The notes under the pieces are model-generated. The model was not told the DNA's origin, did not search any database, and saw nothing but the letters and a program-made list of their open reading frames with translations. Made by a program: the position numbers and the translations under genes. Shown here one piece after another: positions 38,401 to 46,500 of a stretch of DNA of 64,000 nucleotides; the stretch's first letter is position 1; every line of letters starts with the position of its first letter. The DNA comes from Ophiura sarsii (lineage: Eukaryota > Echinodermata > Ophiuroidea > Amphilepidida > Ophiuridae), in contig CM069455.1 in the NCBI GenBank assembly GCA_035610835.1, forward strand, positions 51,626,639 to 51,690,638, written 5' to 3'.

Positions 38401-40414
38401 GGCATAGTGTCTAGAAAACAGAATAAGAAAGAAAAGATTAAGAAAATTGAAAAAATAAATATAACAATAAATAAAATAAGAAAACCGATAAAGAAATAGG
38501 GCCTATAGTAGATAATAAATAAACGAACGAACGAACGAACGAACCAACGAACCAACGAACGAACGAACCAACGAACCAACGAACCAACGAACAAACGAAC
38601 ACACAAACAAACGAACAAACGAACAAACGAACAATCGAACAAACAAACAAACAAAAAACAAACAAAAATATAACATTTATAAGAAAACCGAAAAAGAAAT
38701 AGGGCCTATAGTAAATAATTAATAAATAAATAAATGAATAAACAAACAAATAAATGAATAAATAAACAAATACATAAATAAATATTAAGTAGGCCCCAGA
38801 TACAAATTAAAACTAAAGCCTGAATAGGCTACACACAAAAGTACATAGGCCTAAATAGTTCACAAAGTTTAGTAATAGTAAATAGATAAATAATTCACAA
38901 TTTATTAACAGAGCATACACCATAAATAATACATCATTTAGCCAGATAAGATAATAAATATGTACATAAATAAATAAACAAATAATAAATGCACATAGAA
39001 ATACTTTAAAACAGAAACGAGTAAATAAATTAATAAATAAAGGCAACTAATCTTTATAATGAAATTATCCAACATTGAAAATAACATCGAACTAACATTC
39101 GCAATCCCACATACGAAAGCCACGCATCACGTGTTGCGCTATGGGACTATGCCACACGGCGATGTCGTATCATGAAAATGCACGCCAGCATTGCACGCGC
39201 AAGCAAAACACTCATTTTACACTGCACTGATATGGATCACGGCGAGTCTAAGAACTTACTTAGGACTCGATTAAATACGTTCAAATTCACCATTTCGATT
39301 CAGAAAAGACTGACGGAACTTAAGATAATTGTTTCAAGGAATATTTTACTCACCTTCAGCAAATTCTGGGGCAGTTTTGATGACCGATTCTGGCCGCTCA
39401 ACGTGAACTTTTTTTCACTCGGTTTACTGTTGTTGTCAATGGCTGTCATGGAATTTTCCAGATTTAATTTTCTTGACCTAGGTCAATCAGTTAGTGAACT
39501 ACGTCATCAAAACTTGTGTACCTTTCTAAAATTAGCGAAACGGCATCAAAAAAGAGGTTTTTTGGGGATATCCCTTTGCCGATCTACTCACGATCGAGTA
39601 CGATGATGCCCGAAAGAAACGAAACGAAAACGAGGCTGAGCGTAAATCGAGAGTTATTCGATACAAAGTGGATACGCTGGAAATCGGGAGATACACACAT
39701 ACCTATACAATGTTCTAACATATTTGACATTTAAAACCACCTAATACGACAAATTATGTACAATTAGGGTCCTGGTATGCAGTTTTCATTTACGTAAATA
39801 CTAGACAGGGAATAAATGCGCTGGGCAAACGGAAGCACTCTATTTGATATGAACTCTCCGCACCGACCCTAGATTACATCCCCCAAGTCTTCAATATTAC
39901 CGTACGGCAGCTAAAGCCGTACAAAAATAGAGGGCGACTGAGAGTTACAGTCTATAATCGACTCCTATTTCTTTGGCTGATTCCCGGTACACAAGATCCC
40001 CTTTAAAATTAGTTGTGTGGAGCATATTGATGCAGGGAACAAGCATAAACGACGGCATTGCAGAAAGGTAATCACGGAAAAAATTATAGTCGTTAAAAAC
40101 CTCTAAAATCTCCAGAATTCGTGAGCGTAGAATAACATCGATGGTACCAAAATAATCCGTAAGTATTTTTCTATAAGTAAGGATAACTTAAATTTAACTA
40201 CCAGTAAATTTATTTTTTGTTTTAAAAAAAATACGATGTAGGAAGTCAATGCTTGTTTTTGTAGCTACAGCCATCTATGCTTAGCACCAAACCAAGCTGC
40301 TCAAAATGAGATTCAACTAAAATAGTTTTGTTTACCTCGTAAATCCAATTCTCGGTCCCGAACTGGATTGATGTACTGCGAACATTGTTCTATCAATTCT
40401 GGGGTTAATTTCAT
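14763..40414 (-). CDS. SNRPA1: SNRPA1, U2 snRNP protein A', left copy, ten exons (frame broken in exon 3)
   Basis: U2A' is a leucine-rich-repeat protein that pairs with U2B'' on stem-loop IV of U2 snRNA in the nucleus. Exons on the - strand: 40414-40336 (ATG; MKLTPELIEQ), 26562-26522, 23916-23811, 22124-22046, 21466-21420, 19856-19754, 18829-18750, 17943-17859, 16682-16568 and 14854-14763 (stop). All have AG/GT borders and compatible phases; the model gives about 275 residues against 255 in human. Recognised stretches include VRDRELDLRG, VIENLGATL, LDFSDNE, LETIILTNNS, LLRNPVTN and PSPEDVAAIKNAIANA. Residues 1-165 are LRR plus cap; the tail is acidic (EQEMEEEEMDEDD). Exon 3 is 106 bp instead of 107: the acceptor reads ACAG|ACCAG where the right copy has ACAG|GACCAG. 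As assembled, this shifts the frame to an early stop. Either this copy is broken or the base is a consensus error. Intron 1 is 13.8 kb. Confidence 0.9.
14855..16258 (-). other. SNRPA1 intron 9 (left), with a dispersed repeat
   Basis: No exon recognised. 15,485-16,010 contains a dispersed repeat: 'tagtctcgttccacgtttta' near 15,804 and 'tcactgaggcggacaacca' near 15,865 recur at 31,918-32,000, and 'gacctgtttttccgaagatt' near 15,945 recurs near 34,735. The remainder is AT-rich unique-looking sequence. Confidence 0.6.
16259..16661 (-). repeat. 68-bp minisatellite built from SNRPA1 exon 9 end plus splice donor (left)
   Basis: Six units start (on + coordinates) at 16259, 16327, 16395, 16458, 16526 and 16594; spacing is 68 bp except one of 63. 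The last unit is the real exon 9 end (…QVPGQDGPAGRRNRPRG and donor GTGAGT). The others copy the same 45 coding bases and a GT donor-like sequence into intron 9. Matching array in the right copy: 63,591 to the window end. Confidence 0.88.
17382..17473. mobile_element. Short foldback element, left arm only
   Basis: 'actgtaaaagccaata' near 17,382 pairs with 'gcttttacagt' ending near 17,473, flanked by TA. The corresponding part of the right copy does not show it. Confidence 0.6.
17481..17857. mobile_element. Foldback element in intron 8 of left copy, absent on the right
   Basis: 'aaagttgacttgccctttc' near 17,501 is repeated in reverse complement near 17,820-17,840 and bounded by 'ggcc' on both sides. 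The interior is T-rich. It ends two bases short of the exon 8 donor side, so it sits directly against exon 8 (low end 17,859). Confidence 0.75.
18062..18165 (-). mobile_element. tRNA-derived SINE head with poly(G) tail (left copy)
   Basis: On the - strand, 'gccgtggtgtagtgttcgcc' (A box) and 'ggatcaaatcccgaggg' (B box) are separated by tRNA-like spacing and followed by a run of about 20 G (C on the + strand, 18,063-18,080). The same element is at 62,262-62,350 in the right copy, so it predates the split of the two arms. Confidence 0.7.
18362..18710. mobile_element. TTAA-flanked MITE (AGGTGGGTGG family), left copy
   Basis: TTAA at 18,358-18,361 and 18,711-18,714; ends AGGTGGGTGG...CACCTACC. 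This is the uninterrupted form of the element which, in the right copy (61,702-62,047), has a LINE inserted at its edge. Confidence 0.7.
18898..19354. mobile_element. About 457-bp foldback element, left copy
   Basis: Arms of about 180 bp: 'actgctcacaaaaagtatcg' at 18,902 pairs with its complement ending near 19,350; 'gacaataactccgctccgca' also pairs internally. Present in both arms (right 58,145-58,596), so an old insertion. Confidence 0.85.
21262..21345 (+). mobile_element. tRNA-like SINE fragment in intron 4, left copy
   Basis: 'tcattatgctcaattgatag' followed by 'agcatcagtcttagtaacc' and 'aggttctattcctgga' looks like a tRNA A box, anticodon arm and B box. A duplicated 'gaga' disrupts the D arm, so not a functional tRNA. 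The right counterpart is 56,150-56,235 on the - strand. Confidence 0.55.
21953..21977. repeat. Poly(C) run in intron 4 (19 C + T + 5 C)
   Basis: The allelic or duplicate position in the right arm (55,496-55,530) is an uninterrupted run of 35 G, so the tract length is highly variable. Confidence 0.9.
22621..22985. mobile_element. TTAA-flanked MITE, diverged AGGTGGATG family, left copy
   Basis: TTAA at 22,617-22,620 and 22,986-22,989; the interior shares 'gtttgagttgcata' and 'gtacacaaac' words with the AGGTAGATG elements at 27.8, 43.8 and 46.4 kb. Present in both arms (right 54,486-54,849). Confidence 0.8.
23440..23470. repeat. Poly(C) run of 31 in intron 3
   Basis: The matching run in the right arm is 22 G (54,023-54,044). 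Preceded by G-rich sequence and 'ggggggattc'. Confidence 0.9.
24376..26117. mobile_element. 1.74-kb TIR element inserted in left intron 2
   Basis: The right arm shows the empty site (reverse complement of 'ggactaacaggaatgac' near 52,520). In the left arm CTAACAG appears at 24,369-24,375 and again at 26,118-26,124, bracketing the insert. Terminal inverted repeats 'ggtcatgttttttatactgg' lie at 24,381 and, reversed, end at 26,117. The interior is non-coding, AT-rich and contains several 'accctgta' words (near 25,404, 25,743, 25,912, 25,930). A related, incomplete element lies at 42,519-43,440. The superfamily is unclear. Confidence 0.85.
26563..27801 (-). other. Intron 1 (left), 3' part, shared by both arms
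   Basis: Non-coding; reverse complement of 50,823-52,078 with small differences. A roughly 300-bp part near 27,440-27,800 contains pairs such as 'taaatgagcaaataac'/'aaataagcaaataac', suggesting a further decayed repeat. Confidence 0.6.
27806..28154. mobile_element. TTAA-flanked MITE (AGGTAGATGACCCG family), left arm only
   Basis: TTAA at 27,802-27,805 and 28,155-28,158; begins AGGTAGATGACCCGATCAC and ends ACATCTACCT. The right arm has a single TTAA at 50,819-50,822 at this site, so this is a directly visible insertion polymorphism. No ORF. Confidence 0.92.
28360..28790 (+). repeat. Four copies of TAACGGAAGGAC in 430 bp (left)
   Basis: The word occurs near 28,375, 28,560, 28,759 and 28,774, all on the + strand; the last two are adjacent. 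The arrangement is kept in the right arm (50,196-50,600, complement). Function unknown. Confidence 0.75.
29322..31163. mobile_element. Nested hAT-like non-autonomous element, 1.84 kb
   Basis: Ends TAGGGAGTCCGGC and GCCGGACTCCCTA, with CTATAGA on both sides (29,315-29,321 and 31,164-31,170; an eighth base nearly matches). A 7-8-bp duplication and TAGGG end fit hAT elements. It holds a purine-rich tract (about 29,750-30,110) and no transposase ORF. Confidence 0.78.
29750..30110. repeat. Polypurine (A/G) low-complexity tract
   Basis: Imperfect repeats of 'gaagaaaaaagg', 'gaatgaataaaggaag' and similar words. The long Phe/Ser/Leu-rich ORFs on the - strand are artefacts of this composition. Confidence 0.85.
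31593..35456. other. Left intron 1, non-coding segment
   Basis: No exon recognised. 31,620-31,665 is a hairpin (catagctctcatac / gtatgagagctatg). 31,885-32,013 and 34,735-34,785 are two parts of the repeat seen whole at 15,485-16,010, separated here by about 2.7 kb. A 22-base poly(G) run lies near 33,201. 'caagatggcgg'/'ccaagatggccgcc' words (YY1-like) occur at 34,637, 35,166 and 35,332; the last two belong to a diverged duplication about 165 bp apart. Confidence 0.5.
35457..38405 (-). CDS. Transposase-like protein, intact 982-codon ORF in SNRPA1 intron 1
   Basis: The frame is open further upstream, but that part only translates a GTTC microsatellite, so I start at the ATG at 38,405 (MPLRKNRRKAPRHVKP), giving 982 residues. 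Residues 1-30 are basic; 115-165 are Ser/Pro/Thr-rich with repeats of STSCQL; 190-345 are a charged coiled coil. The core (about 420-830) contains TIGFDATTQEG (D428), TMNDRVAANH (D504), RYRGNRFHVIFH (603-614) and NIDAESIMGMF (E787), which could form a DDE-type RNase H-fold triad. The C-terminus (910-982; GRQIHHTWYDD, YVGKIEKL, YRIAYW) resembles a small Tudor-like module. I have an impression of related multi-copy uncharacterised proteins in cnidarians, lancelets and echinoderms, but cannot name the family. It is in the same orientation as SNRPA1, lacks introns and is missing from the right arm. Catalytic assignments are inference. Confidence 0.7.
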   Translation of the reverse strand: MPLRKNRRKAPRHVKPGIAHQHLLDLYGSTPELPNLKIGHVLRIYMECDKSVAKSVRAISTLLPTTCTTTSNELTHVFKKFERFKHLARESEKENYTSFCDEPFTSYKDSTQVVSPSTSCQLATPIDSGIPSPSTSCQLKTPLKTPTNSGIPGPSGSTSSSAFSARLKLTPRKLKLNERLKFGSQRWSTEKKQLKKRIHHLNQKLDMQKVNLVKYLNQDIKRKKISMKQKDAKIVLLKAEISQLKQQKAKLESKLTKFVSKPNKDKQVDSSSEERLKSLARTHKRLKVANKRKKKVATVSKEQYLKLKQQLDAKDQMNKQHENEICELRERLEEVEKGKLDNEKITKADGKSYNTETRMFVFDNIVNQVPTQNIPTLMESFAHRNNYTLSSVPHRTSVEQMTRELATIADLKSAELAMKTKNLTIGFDATTQEGVHINSVHLTTETQCEVIAVDELPGGTSDDYHNHITTSVDYLADTYSDYHNEDFQFCRSTIISNISNTMNDRVAANHATINKINESWGKSLNEMNCHLHPLDTIASSCRNTLKSLETLENVQSALFGRDCVAANIVVQVNKFRYKDGKGDPKGFKAFLRESDLPMGLIPRYRGNRFHVIFHICGKLIEHHTLFHNFFKNGVVTCGGLLTSIRKDFENPHGVLQMQVLGLLGKLLTGPWMVLFYTGAQGELSHVDGIGLVKKVVSTVRDAAANPQATLLRQTDFFDRHLDEEDQTLAALRSQPADMTLFSKMMSSCLLAVVTVLERQYKRYFAMDITEQLQEETRSTRSHNIDAESIMGMFSAGKERAKNASVDFLSARMRARKNSVVVWLDNMYAEKKESIVKWAVGRARRKRKVNRMRTSEVQVEISRRTASKRQQKVQQSRKAIERKLKTVDINEVRTVFSDLTDEVCALLIDILSGRIVGRQIHHTWYDDTSGTTEVYVGKIEKLKNKNYRIAYWSKEENYNDAADYDIPKLQLAADLIFDDLIVC
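38519..38790. repeat. (AACG)n and (AAAT)n-type microsatellites
   Basis: Imperfect 'aacg' repeats at 38,521-38,650 pass into 'aaataaat' repeats to about 38,790, with 'agggcctatagta' twice (38,497 and 38,700). AT-rich low complexity continues to about 39,050. Confidence 0.9.
38791..40335. other. Left intron 1, 5' segment
   Basis: Contains AT-rich low complexity, then more complex DNA. A 144-codon + strand frame at 39,172 shows no family features. Only the 60-70 bases next to exon 1 (40,275-40,335) match the right copy. Confidence 0.5.
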
Positions 40415-42518
40415 GATTAAGACTCGACTAATATTCTGACAAAATAAACAGGTATATGATTAATGTTGTTCTGATACGACCCGCGCAGTTTTAATGTTTC
40501 AAATCCTCATGCAATGTTGTAAATTTCACATGTTTTTACCCCTGCAAAATAGCGCACGTTGAAATCGCTGTTTCGGCGTTTCTGCTCTCTGTACGCATGC
40601 GCATAGTACATTTACATACACCGTACACTCAATGATACTTCAACAATTAGCGCCTGTTTTTGTTTTAAACACTTTGTATACTTTGTATCGCACTTTTTCC
40701 AATAATAAACATCATTTAAACTTATCAGGAAATATATATTTTAACATATTTCCATATTTCAGAAGTTTCTGCTATTTCAAATAAAAAGCATCAACTATGC
40801 GATGTTTCACAAGATACGGGTGGTAGAGCGCCCTCTCTTCAACAACATCAGACGGCGATAGACATGTCTGATCAAAACCAAGGAAATTCCATGCTGAAAG
40901 GCTTAAAGATCTTCTCTACAACAACTGTCAAAAAGACAAAGTAAGAAGCATTCTACTCAACAGGAATCTGACCCTACAGCTGATTCTTGACTCATCTCAC
41001 CCAGAGATCATCGAGTACCTACGTCCGAGTGCGAAGACAATTAAAAGCATCGAATCTATCTCCAGAGGATGGTGTTTCTCGTTACACCAGCATGCAGCAC
41101 CGAAGTGCACTCCTGAAGAAGATGTCATCAGAGGAACCTTAATATTTTAACTGCTAAACATTAATGTCATGTCTGTAAATTGCTCATGCACAACTTATGG
41201 TATCAATGTCTCTATTTATATGGGTTTTTTTTTTTTTTTTGTTATGATTGCTTATTGTCATAAATGCAGCCTGCTAATGTTTTTGTCATGATTGAAACCA
41301 ATATTCAGCGCATGACTTACGAACCAGTGAACTTGCTGCACACCAGTGAAACAGTGATATTGTGAACCAGTGATGTTGTGAACCAGTAATATTGTGAACT
41401 AGTGATGTTGTGAACCAGTGATCCTGTGAACCAGTGTTTTTATGAACGACAATGTTTATTTGATGGATATTGATGTCTAACTTTACACGCATACAGCGGT
41501 GCACCTGAAAGAAGAGGTGGGATCTCCAAGATTGATTGATTGATTGTCATGTAATGAAGAAGAAACTAAATCGTCATTGAGCTCACTCACGAAAGTGAGC
41601 AGCCTATGCCCAATAGTGACTGCTATAGCTGGGGAGCACATGGCTTTGAAACACATTCTAAGGTCAATTAACCACCCATGTTAGCAAGGATGTCCACTTT
41701 TAGGTTGTAATTCTACCGACTTCAAAGAACATTTTGATATAACTCCTAGTCCTCACCTAATAGGACCGAAGAAACCATATGCTCCCCCATCATAGTACTA
41801 TTAGTGTACTATTCTAGTAGTCTAGCCGTAGACCAGAATATTTAAAACGACGTTTTGTTGTACAAAGAGGGCTGATTTATCTGAATCGTTTTAAGTCAGA
41901 GTTAGTTCATACATGTCTACATCGACACTACGGTCAGGGTACGTGTGCCACTGAGCTTGCCGATCGGGTCCACTTTTAAATTTAAGTTAGTCAGCATAGA
42001 AGTGGCGCTATACTGATAAGGCCGTGATTGTAGCAGACGATGGTAGACACGAACGGTCGTTAATTTTGAATTTCCATTACTTTCAATGTAACAATGGATT
42101 TTGCCCGGGATTTTGATTATATGACCCCATAAAATTCATCACACGTTGGAACTAAATTATTTCATCCAAAAACCGCTGGAGTTGGATAACCAACTCCAGT
42201 GTCCTCAGTATTTTTTTTGACTGCAAGCTGTGTGTAAATCTACCGCGTGCACAGCGCCACCAATTCTATGCTGACTAACATGCCGGTCCACCGACGCATT
42301 CCAGACGATTATCATAATTTATTCAAATATTCAAAAGGACCGTTTTCGCTACGTACGCATGGTACGTTAGTATACGACTTTCCTATCCCAAAATTAATAG
42401 TATCCCTGCTACTGTGCGCACATGCATATAAGGCGCAACCTCCAACACATCACTGCCCTGATCAATGCCGCATGCCGTGGGCCTTTAAGATGAGCTCTGT
42501 GCCAGTTTTTAGGAGCCT
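40415..42518. other. Upstream flank of left SNRPA1; probable promoter region and repeat remnants
   Basis: No TATA box that I would trust. 'tacgcatgcgcatag' near 40,591-40,606 resembles an NRF1-type GCATGCGC site, common in housekeeping promoters, about 180 bp before the ATG. 40,870-41,145 has an open + strand stretch ending at a TAA (peptides EIIEYLRP and SISRGWCFSLHQH), unrecognised. At about 41,515-41,550 'gattgattgattg' resembles the microsatellite tail of a LINE. I see nothing further in 41,560-42,518. Confidence 0.4.
41354..41436 (+). repeat. 16-bp minisatellite, five units
   Basis: Consensus GTGATRTTGTGAACCA repeated five times with single-base differences. A further degraded unit precedes it. 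Confidence 0.88.
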
Positions 42519-43440
42519 TAAGGTCACGTTTTTTAACCTCGGCACCACAAAGGTGGTTTTGTTACATTTTAGAGATTTTTTTGTCTTTAGGCTATTGTAT
42601 TTGAGTAACTCTCTATCAAATTGACTTGTGTTTGAGCTTATCTTAAAGACAATTTAATACCTTTTAATAATCTGAAGAGAGAAAAAATCTACTTTTACTT
42701 TAATTATTACAGCTCGTTAAGTATAATTAGTCAGGGTGGTTGAGGGAGCGGAGGAGGAGGGAGTGGAGGAGGAGTTATGTAGGGATAGCTGTGTAATATT
42801 AGGTGCAAATGGAATTTTGTCTTTAGGCTTTGGTATTTTTGTAACCCTCTATCAGATTGACTTATGTTTGGGCTTATTTTAAAGATAATTTAATACCCTT
42901 TAATAATCTGAAGAGGATTTCTTGTTATCACTTTCGATTTGATTAATATAGCTCGTTAAGTATGATTAGTCGGGGGTGGTTGAGGAGGAGGAAGGAATTG
43001 CTGTGTAATATATGGGTGAAAATGGAGTGCTGTCCTGTAATTTATAGCTTTCTTATACTTAGTCTTGATGTCATCTTGGTTCTAAATGATATAAGCATGC
43101 TTTACACCATTTACTTAAAGTATTAATTAAGCTAATTAATTAATTTTGAAATCTGTGGATGAACCACCCTGTATATTAAATTATCACGCGAAACAGTACT
43201 TTTTAATGTCATGGTGATGATTTACCTTAATGCTAACACTCAAACCTGATCACAACTGTATCTCTTTTAGGCTCATTGCAATATATTTGATCACTTGTCT
43301 AATTTAGTGGGGGTTTTCAGTATTTGAAATGGCATATTTTGACCACCCTGTATATATATTTCCTAATAAGCTGGCCAACTAATGTTGCATATGGCTGGAT
43401 GGGTAATTTACTCAAACACAATAAAAACATCCCTAGCCTT
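42519..43440. mobile_element. Relative of the 24.4-26.1 kb element, cut by the assembly gap
   Basis: 'taaggtcacgttttttaacc' near 42,519 and 'aattagtcagggtgg' near 42,727 match the start of the left-arm element (24,379 and 24,588). It contains an internal tandem duplication of about 247 bp (starting near 42,569 and 42,816, 'ttttgtctttaggct') and 'accctgtat' words at 43,168 and 43,344. The far end is lost in the N gap. Confidence 0.7.
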
Positions 43441-43540
43441 NNNNNNNNNNNNNNNNNNNNNNNNNNNNNNNNNNNNNNNNNNNNNNNNNNNNNNNNNNNN
43501 NNNNNNNNNNNNNNNNNNNNNNNNNNNNNNNNNNNNNNNN
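43441..43540. other. Assembly gap of 100 N
   Basis: Exactly 100 unknown bases, the usual placeholder for a gap of unknown size. It lies at the centre of the inverted SNRPA1 repeat, and the right-hand contig starts inside exon 1. Confidence 1.
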
Positions 43541-46500
43541 AGTACATCAATCCAGTTCGGGACCGAGAATTGGATTTACGAGGTAAACAAAACTATTTTA
43601 GTTGAATCTCATTTTGAGCAGCTTGGTTTGGTGCTCAGCATAGATGGTTGGTAGGGTATTTGGTGTCATGTTGGGGGGGGGGGGGGGGGGGGGGGGGGTG
43701 GTAAACCACGGAAATGGTTTAGGATAGGCCTAGGTTGGTACAAGTAACAAGTAGCGTTTTGCGGGGGCTAATGAAGCAACCTGATTTCTTTACTTAATTA
43801 AAGGTAGATGTCAGATGACCCGATCATATTCCGATTTTCAACTTGAAGTTTTCTATTCTACATGAAAGGTCATCCTTAAAAAGTCGTGTTCCAAAGTTTG
43901 AGTTGCATAGCTCTAATGGTTCTTATTTTAGACGCACAAGATGCCGTGAACTGTACCCATTGAGTTGTACACAAACTATATCGGTGGTATACCACCATTC
44001 GCGGTAATTCGACGTTATTTCATTGATTTCTCCGTAATTATACCGATCTAGGCCGTCAAATTTCAGTATGATGATGAGAAAAATAAGAGCTTTCATATGA
44101 TATGAAAATCTCCGTATGTTTGAAATAATTCTGTGTTACGAAAATGTGATCGGGTCATCTACCTTTAAGTTTAAATTGGCATGCCAAACAATCGATTAGG
44201 ACCGAGGGTTAATGAAGAAGCCATGGGAAATGCCATGGTTAGGGAGGGTTGTGCATTATAATCAACCTGGTTCGGGTGTGTGTATGGAGGGGGGGAGGGG
44301 GTAAAACACAGCCTGCACAGGCAATGTTTTAGGATAGGGTTAAAAGTTAATGAAGTTAGCCACTGCACTGGAAATGATTAGGAGGGTTTTGATTATAAAT
44401 CCACCTGGTTGGTGTAGTTGCATTGTGGGGGGGGGGGGGGGGGGGGGAGTTGAAGGGGGTTTATGTGATTCGGTTTGAGAGGTAGGCCTAGGGGTTAAGG
44501 CCGTCGGTAATGATTCATAGTTTCCTGTTGCCGCGCGCGTCAATTTACCCTGCCGCGTCAACGTTTTCATTATTCATTATTCCTGTGTCAATCAGATTTG
44601 ACGTCGTATTTTGTTTACAATCGCAACCCGGAAGTATTGTATGAAAGCTTACAAAGCATCATCAATCTCCGAGAAATTCCGCACGGCTATTCGACAACGC
44701 TAAATTGATAGTAAAATATTGAGGGCGTTATATTTTAAGGCTATCTGATTTTGATTGGCCACCAGTGGTACCATGGTTCGCCTTTACCCGCCCAATACAG
44801 CTATTGGCAGCTAGGAAATAAGGACCACAGGACCAGGGGCCACTTTTAGAAAAAAACGGCCCCTGGTTCACTGGCTTTTGTCATGAACCAGGGGCCGTTT
44901 TGGTGGAACCAGGGGCTGTTTTTAAAAAAGGTGTGGCCGTTCATGATGAGTTTATCCAAGAAATTTCTCTTACGTGACTATGGGCGTATAAACAGGACCG
45001 TATCCATCCCGCTCTCCGTGAACACACTGAGAGTAGAGCGCAGCAGACCCGCTATAACCTGCATAGTGCATACAACCAAGTCCAGCGTCGATTTTAAGCG
45101 GAGTTGCATCTCGAAAGTGCGACAAATTTTTGAAGATTTGCAATGCTATTGCACAAATATGTCGCAAATACTGACGCAAACATATTCCCTACTTGATATT
45201 TGCTCACGTACCATCAAAGTCAAACCAACAAATATAGAGTTTCATCTTCAAATAACTAGAAAAGTGTGATAAATCTAGATGTATCGGAAAGTTAATATTT
45301 CGTTTTCGTCTGAGTCAAAATCCCCATTGCTTTACATGTAATTGCGCAGAATTTTTTCCGTCGGTTTAAAATTGGTTCAAAATGGCGGATTTCTGCGCAG
45401 GTTGGAGAATTTTATAATCATGACGTAATTGACGTCACATTTGATGCTAGTCTTGTTTCCATGTCGCTGAGTGTTACGAAAAAGCGCCAACAAAATGACT
45501 TGGAATAAAACTAGTGGTGCACCACGGACACGAGGAATCATAACAAAATGGCGCGCGATCGTAAGAAGATGTAAACAAACAATTATGAATTCCTTCGTGT
45601 CAAACCAGGTCTGACAACGGGCGCCAAAATGGTGAAATTATAGGCGCCTGTACTCTTCATTTTTTGCCAATACGGGCGCCTTTTGCCGTCCGACGGGCGC
45701 TGAACGGCGCCTGTCGCCCGCTTATTTCCTAGGTTGGCCGCCGCCGCCTATTGACTTGGCAATTTTGGGCTACTTTTAGCATACGCCGTGGGCCAGAGCA
45801 ATTTTTTCACCATAGTCCATGATTTGTATTTGTCTATTGCAGCAGATAATTCATCAATGGTCTGGGTGACCCTCTTTAATATACTATGCAAAATAAAAGG
45901 TACTTGATGAAATAGTCGCTTATCGTAAGTTGAATTACGGCAAATCTTAATGTAATGCTAAATAATGAATAATGCTAAATAATGAATAATGAATAGCGAC
46001 CTCGTCAGGTTTTCTAAACCTCCAACAGGAAACTTTGAATTCATTACCGATAGCCTAATAAAGTAGCCACGGTAAATGGTTAGGAGGGATATGGTTATAA
46101 ATCAACCTAATTCAATTGGGGGTGGGGGTTTTTGGGGTTTATAATGCCTTTATGAGGGATCATAATGGTTATAAATCAACCTGGTTTGGGGGGGGGGGGG
46201 GTTGTAGGGGGTTTGTGTGGTTTCAGAGGTAGTAATGTGGCAACCATCTAGCGGGCCCCAAACTGTTAATAAATAGATATTTCGTCGCTTGTTTGCTTGC
46301 CTTTAGATTATTGATCTTATATAAAATTTGGAATGAAAAACAACAACATGAACATGCGCCAGGATTCATGTGTATAAATGTGAATGTATTTCACAAATTC
46401 TTAATTAGTCGTACTGTTTAAAGGTAGATGACCCGATCACATTTTCGTAACACAGAATTATTTCAAACATACGGAGATTTTCATATCATATGAAAGCTCG

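Larger units (their letters stand above)
14763..40414 (-). repeat. Left arm of head-to-head inverted duplication
   Basis: The left SNRPA1 locus is the reverse complement of the right one. Anchor pairs: exon 1 40,336/43,582; 28,852/46,906; 28,158/50,819; exon 2 26,562/52,079; exon 4 22,124/55,349; exon 6 19,856/57,643; exon 9 16,682/63,524. Only 29.25-40.27 kb (intron 1) lacks a collinear counterpart. Confidence 0.92.

Noticed and set aside
38406..38749. N-terminal 83-residue extension of the 982-codon ORF and a neighbouring 103-codon ORF
   Set aside because: Both are translations of GTTC/TTTA microsatellites (VRLFVCS-type repeats). The Met at 38,405 starts the complex, basic sequence.
41354..41436. 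CRISPR-like array
   Set aside because: Contiguous 16-bp repeats without spacers in a eukaryotic genome; an ordinary minisatellite.
43317..43654. ORFs spanning the N gap
   Set aside because: The middle third is unknown sequence; only YINPVRDRELDLRG is real, and it belongs to SNRPA1 exon 1.
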